From positions 1 through 13,374 of the forward strand of contig CAJVPP010002839.1 of NCBI GenBank assembly GCA_910592005.1: a stretch of 13,374 bases of DNA, in the 5' to 3' direction. The stretch comes from Funneliformis mosseae. Lineage: Eukaryota; Glomeromycota; Glomeromycetes; Glomerales; Glomeraceae. The notes beneath the pieces were generated by a model. That model was not told the DNA's origin, searched no databases, and saw nothing but the letters and a program-made list of their open reading frames with translations. This document shows positions 9,799 to 13,374 of the stretch, one piece after another (the first letter of the stretch is position 1; the number at the start of each line of letters is the position of its first letter). The position numbers were made by a program, and so were the translations under genes.

Positions 9799-11114
9799 AT
9801 CTTAATTTATTAGACAGTAATTTAGAATTGCGAATAAAGTTGACTAAAAAGAAAAATATTACCATAAAAAATAATGAAAAGATTCGCAAGCTCATAAATG
9901 ATCTAGAGCGATGTGAGTTATATATCAATTATCTTAAAAAAATCTTATCTTACGAGAGGATAAGTTAGATAGATTAAAAGCAGAATATTGCTCTACCTTA
10001 TATAATCTTAAAAAATGTCAGGATCATTTGAATCTAAAGGAAGAGGCATTATTCGCTTAAGATAATCAAATCATTCTGTTAGAAGATACAGTAGAAAAGC
10101 TCAAAAGCCAAATTTTTAAGATATCACACTCCTTCAGTCAAGACCATTAGAAGAAACAATTAACTCAAAATTTTCCTTATCATGCTGGTCTTTTATTACA
10201 AGAAACTGATTGCAATAGCCTTTTTTTTAAATCTAGCGAGAAAAAGTAAATGATAGTAATAAACCTTCTGAAGAAGAACATTAAAAAAATATGACACTAC
10301 CAGATATCTTAAGAAATATTAGTATAGCTTTAGATCAGATTGAAGGATATATTAATGGTAACACATCATTTGATCCAAGAAATATACTGAACAGAATACG
10401 GATCTCAATAATAACTATTCGAAGACATAATCAAAAGTATATTCAGAATAATGCTAACTTACAAGGTTTGCTTAATATATTCCATGAACAGATCAATAGG
10501 ATTATGAATGATATGATAAATTTTAGAAATGATTATCTTTGAAGGGTACAGATAATAGAGCAGGCATAGAGAAATAAAAGACAAGCCCAACAATAAAGAG
10601 ATGAAAAAATCATTAATCTTAAAGATATAATATGTGAAAATGTTTATGAAAAATGTTAGTGGAAAAGAAGACATACTGCTTGTATACAGCAGATACAAAA
10701 CCTAAAAAAGTATTATAAATAAGCTTAAGCAGATATAGGATTATTAGAATATAATCAGGATTGAGTATATGATTGATATAAAAATAGAAGCAAAAAGAAA
10801 TAAATTCACGGCAAATTATGTTGAATTTACAAAACAATCCATTAGTAAACATGGCAAATATAGCAGATGTTAACCAACTTTTAGTCCTCCAACTTACTCA
10901 GCTTCCATTTTATGATGAGCAAGAAGAATCAGATAGTTACTATACAAAACTTAGAATCATAAATGAGTTTGTGCATTCTTTAACAGTAGTAGGATTTAAT
11001 GATCAAGCTAGAGCTAATAAAATGATAGGAAAAATGACTGGTAGATTTTATCCTGTACCAGCAATAAATCCATATAATGGAGGGAATAATATAGCAACAG
11101 AAGTAAAGCTTTGA
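9780..11114 (+). pseudogene. Coiled-coil protein with gag-like C-terminal part, broken and truncated
   Basis: Four frame segments join in order. Segment 1 (9780-~9955) starts MGAEQAYLNLLDSN and is rich in Leu/Lys/Asn heptad-like sequence. Segment 2 (~9956-10245) continues with KLDRLKAEY and ILLEDTVEKLKSQI, with stops at 10058 and 10148. Segment 3 (10246-10803) includes TLPDILRNISIALDQIEGYI and a long charged helical region, with stops at 10282, 10540, 10567, 10594, 10657, 10720, 10726, 10762, 10774 and 10801. Segment 4 (10818-11114) reads NIADVNQLLVLQLTQLPFYD, then DSYYTKLRIINEF and MTGRFYPVPAINPYNGG. From memory, this order of parts belongs to one long protein family repeated in Rhizophagus genomes. 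I call the last part gag-like by general character, not by a proven domain. The third shift is a lost base in an A-run near 10241-10245. The TGA at 11112 comes just where the next repeat begins, so the C-terminus was probably cut off by that insertion. Confidence 0.65.
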
Positions 11115-11222
11115 ACAGTTTGGATTAATCTGAAAATTTTCAGTTCAGATAAACTTTGATTCAGTTTCAGATTGCAAAAAATTCAATCTGAAAATTTTGG
11201 ATTAATCTGAAATTTCGGATTG
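11105..11222. repeat. Terminal-like segment with a 78-bp direct repeat
   Basis: TTTGGATTAATCTGAAA occurs at 11118-11134 and again at 11196-11212, 78 bases apart, with further ATCTGAAAATTTT words between. The segment begins where the gag-like reading frame is lost and is followed directly by the palindromic array. It looks like the left end of a DNA transposon. The element's right end is outside the window, so terminal inverted repeats and target duplication cannot be checked. Confidence 0.45.
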
Positions 11223-11224
11223 TT

Positions 11225-12215
11225 CTAATCAAATGATTCTTTTATCATTTCAAATGAATAATTCTTTTGGAATGATAACTTCAATCATTCCAAATAAACA
11301 ATTTTTTTATCATTTTAATCGAATGATTTTCTTATTGTTCATTTGGAATGATAATTCAATCATTCTAAATAAATGATTCTTTTATCATTCATTTAGAATA
11401 ATAATTTCGTCATTCTAATTGAATGATTTTTTTATCATTCATTTGGAATGATAACTTTAATCATTACAAATGATAATTTTTTTATCATTTGTTTAGAATG
11501 ATAATTCAATTGTTCTAAATGAATGATTCTTTTATTGTTTATTTAGAATGATAATTCAATCATTCTAAATAAATGATTCTTTATTGTTCATTTAGAATGA
11601 TAATTTAATCATTCTAATTGAACGATTTTTTATCGTTTTTTTGGAATGATAATTTAATCATTCTAATTGAACGATATTCTTATCATTTATTTGAAATGAT
11701 AATTTAATCATTTCAATTGAACGATATTCTTATAATTTGTTTAGAATGATAATTTAATCGTTCCAAATGAACAATTCTTTTATCATTTATTTGGAATGAT
11801 AATTCAATTATTCTAAATGAATGATTCTTTTATCATTCATTTAGAACGATAATTTCGTCATTCTAATTGAATGATTTTTTTATCATGATAACTTCAATCA
11901 TTCCAAATGATAATTCTTTTATCATTTATTTAGAATAATAATTCAATTGTTCTAAATGAACGATTCTTTTATTGTTTATTTAGAATGATAATTCAATCAT
12001 TCTAAATAAATGATTCTTTATCGTTCATTTAGAATGATAATTTAATCATTCTAATTGAACGATTTTTTATCGTTCTTTTGGAATGATAATTTAATCATTC
12101 TAATTGAATGATATTCTTATCATTTATTTGAAATGATAATTTAATCGTTTCAATTGAACGATATTCTTATCATTTGTTTAGAATGATAAATTTAATCATT
12201 CCAAATTAATGATTA
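11225..12215. repeat. Array of 25-bp palindromes with a 448-bp higher-order period
   Basis: The basic unit is GAATGAT-N6-ATCATTC, a 20-base palindrome with a 6-base centre, joined by ATTTA or TAAAT linkers that are themselves complementary. Two units make a ~50-bp monomer with two different centres (about TCTTTT and AATTCA). About 20 monomers fill the array. Above this there is a second period: the distinctive word AATTTCGTC occurs at 11403 and 11851 (448 bases, about nine monomers). GAACGATTTTTTATCG occurs at about 11620 and 12057 (437 bases), the 11-base difference being one small deletion near 11886. Point changes are mostly between C and T or G and A. The array sits between the terminal-like segment and the BED-finger transposase. 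Confidence 0.85.
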
Positions 12216-12358
12216 AAATCATTTATTAACAATAAAAATATTACTGCGAAAAGCTGCGAAATGTGAAATTGTCAAATAAATGTTTGACTATTTTCTTTAA
12301 GTAGAATATTCGTACTAACTATTTTCTCTTTGACTTTATAATTAATCTTAGTTAGCTT
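12216..12358. other. Spacer between the two repeat arrays
   Basis: No gene is seen. It contains the direct pair TGCGAAA at 12244-12260 (two copies ten bases apart) and otherwise A/T-rich sequence that grades into the next tandem repeat. Confidence 0.3.
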
Positions 12359-12720
12359 TGCTATTTACTTGGACTTATCAAATTTTGCCATATAATTTTG
12401 TTACTTGACTTTGATAACTCTGCCACTTGGCTTTGTAAGTCAATTTTGCAACCTAGTTTTGCTAGCTTCACCACTTAACTTTTTATTACTTGGTCCTATC
12501 AAATTTTGCCATATAAATTTGCTATTTAACTTTGATATCTTAGCTACTTGGCTTTGTAATTAATTTTGCAAGATAATTTTGTTTGCTTAGTCACTTAGCT
12601 TTTTGCTACTTGGCCCTATCAAATTTTGCCATATAATTTGCTAATTGGCTTTAATGACTTTGCTAATTAGCTTGTATTTATTAAAAATATCATTTATATT
12701 TGCTTCCACTTGGTTTTTTA
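12359..12720. repeat. ~120-bp tandem repeat, about 2.6 copies
   Basis: ATCAAATTTTGCCATATA occurs at 12377, 12498 and 12618, at spacings of 121 and 120. Each copy holds several shorter variants of TTTGCTACTTGGC at roughly 22-25 base intervals, so the 120-bp unit itself probably arose from a shorter repeat. Degenerate copies continue to about 12815. No coding potential is seen. It lies upstream of the BED-finger transposase and may be part of its subterminal region or 5' leader. Confidence 0.7.
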
Positions 12721-12915
12721 CTATTTAACTTTGTCATATTTAGCCATTTAGCTTATAACTTAATTAATTAATTGGCTTTATTAGCTTTTGCTACTTGCTT
12801 TGTTACTTTTATTAGTTTTATCATAATATTATAAATATCATAGAAAATTATCTAGCACTTTAATTTATCTTTTAATTTTTTTTATAACTTTATTTAATAA
12901 AAAAATTTTAATAAA

Positions 12916-13374
12916 ATGGAAAATGAATCATATTCTGATAATGATGAAGAATTTTTAAATGAAAAACCCATTCAAGATGTAGAGGATCCTAACCAAAATA
13001 TCCAAGATAAGGGATCTAATTATGAGGATAAAAAAAAATAGAGATCTATAATTCATAGTAATTATACTCTCAATAAAGAAAGTAACAAATATCACTATAA
13101 TCATTACAGGTAAAATTTAAATTTTTAGTAATAATAATAATTAAAATATAAAAATTAATTTGATTTTTTTTTAAGTATAATTTATAAAATTCCTAAAGAT
13201 GAATCAACTTCAACATTAAGAACTCATCTTAAAAAGAAACATTCACATTTATTTTCAAAAGTTAAAGGGCTAATAGATAAATATGTTAATATAAAAAATT
13301 CCTTAGTATGTATATTATTTTTATTAATTTAATTATATTTATTTTAAATAATAATATTAATAATTTAATAATTT
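12916..13374 (+). pseudogene. BED-finger hAT-type transposase, N-terminal exons, runs off the window
   Basis: ATG 12916 opens an acidic N-terminus (MENESYSDNDEEF) followed by RSIIHSNYT. Exon 1 ends at 13109, a 66-bp GT-AG intron (13110-13175) follows, and exon 2 (13176-13305) gives KIPKDESTSTLRTHLKKKHS and GLIDKYVN. A canonical GTATGT donor at 13306 starts a second intron that continues to the end of the window. Splicing restores a BED-type zinc finger whose His pair is present as H-x4-H. The two expected cysteines, at the right C-x2-C spacing, both read Tyr (13096-13098 and 13105-13107). A TAG at 13039-13041 stops exon 1 before the finger. Known: BED fingers at the N-terminus are typical of hAT transposases, where they bind element ends. 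The hAT catalytic domain would lie outside the window. As encoded the protein is dead unless the TAG lies in an unrecognised intron. Confidence 0.65.
13110..13175 (+). other. Intron 1 of the BED-finger gene
   Basis: It begins GTAAAATT and ends TTTTTTTTTAAG, with a polypyrimidine run just before the AG; at 66 bases it is a usual fungal intron length. Removing it joins phase 2 codons and keeps the BED pattern in frame, while reading through meets a TAA at once. Confidence 0.6.

Noticed and set aside
9653..9928. Open minus-strand frame of 91 codons across the integrase start
   Set aside because: It is out of frame with the integrase and antisense to the coiled-coil gene, both of which show recognisable family sequence here.
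10459..10852. Two overlapping minus-strand open frames rich in Ile, Leu, Phe and Tyr that look like membrane proteins
   Set aside because: They are antisense to the coiled-coil segment; the hydrophobic content is what the reverse complement of Lys/Asn/Glu codons gives in AT-rich DNA.
4823..11114. Alternative genetic code with TAA/TAG read as Gln (ciliate-like)
   Set aside because: Many stops do fall where Gln is expected, but TGA and TAG also replace Trp and Arg, frameshifts and truncations are present, and cysteine sites are lost. Decay explains all of this; recoding explains only part.
7675..11114. Complete Polinton/Maverick
   Set aside because: Only the integrase resembles that group. 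No DNA polymerase B, packaging ATPase, protease or capsid gene can be found in the space available.
11225..12215. CRISPR-like array of repeats and spacers
   Set aside because: The so-called spacers are the two fixed palindrome centres repeated over and over, the repeats drift by point changes, and the context is a eukaryotic transposon.

Overview
The window is a stack of decayed transposable elements from an extremely AT-rich eukaryotic genome. It most resembles an arbuscular mycorrhizal fungus (Glomeromycotina, Rhizophagus-like). That attribution rests on my recollection of the protein families (a PIF1/Helitron-type helicase, a FAR1/MULE transposase, a Polinton-type integrase, a coiled-coil/gag-like protein and a BED-finger hAT transposase) and on small GT-AG introns. 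No database search was possible. I see no intact gene, RNA gene or CRISPR array; every recognisable coding region carries stops, frameshifts or truncations.

Layout. (1) 1-1.2 kb: C-terminal remnant of a PIF1-like helicase on the minus strand. (2) 0.74-4.8 kb: very AT-rich sequence without a recognisable gene, except a MITE-like repeat at 3.8-4.24 kb with internal ~108-bp repeats. (3) 4.82-7.25 kb: a MULE/FAR1-type transposase on the plus strand, riddled with stops but still alignable, including a decayed SWIM finger. (4) 7.67-11.11 kb: a compact cluster, probably one mobile element. It has a 240-bp inverted-repeat unit, two unrecognised genes pointing away from each other (7922-8275 minus, 8331-8729 plus), a DDE integrase (8730-9798 minus) and a long coiled-coil/gag-like gene (9780-11114 plus). 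Genes touch or overlap at their ends. (5) 11.1 kb to the end: the left part of what looks like a hAT element. It has a terminal-like segment, a ~1-kb array of 25-bp palindromes with a 448-bp higher-order period, a ~120-bp tandem repeat, and the first two exons of a BED-finger transposase. Its left edge coincides with the truncation of the gag-like gene, so it probably inserted there.

How it fits together. The elements look layered in age: the MULE relic is far more decayed than the integrase cluster. Decay is dominated by substitutions towards A/T. Reading frames survive for over a kilobase while stops accumulate, and zinc-binding cysteines have become tyrosines in two unrelated fingers. That is the pattern expected from C-to-T change in CpA context (RIP-like mutation or methylcytosine decay), which can be tested. 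The most unusual items are the multi-gene integrase element with no polymerase in view and the palindromic higher-order satellite beside the hAT transposase.
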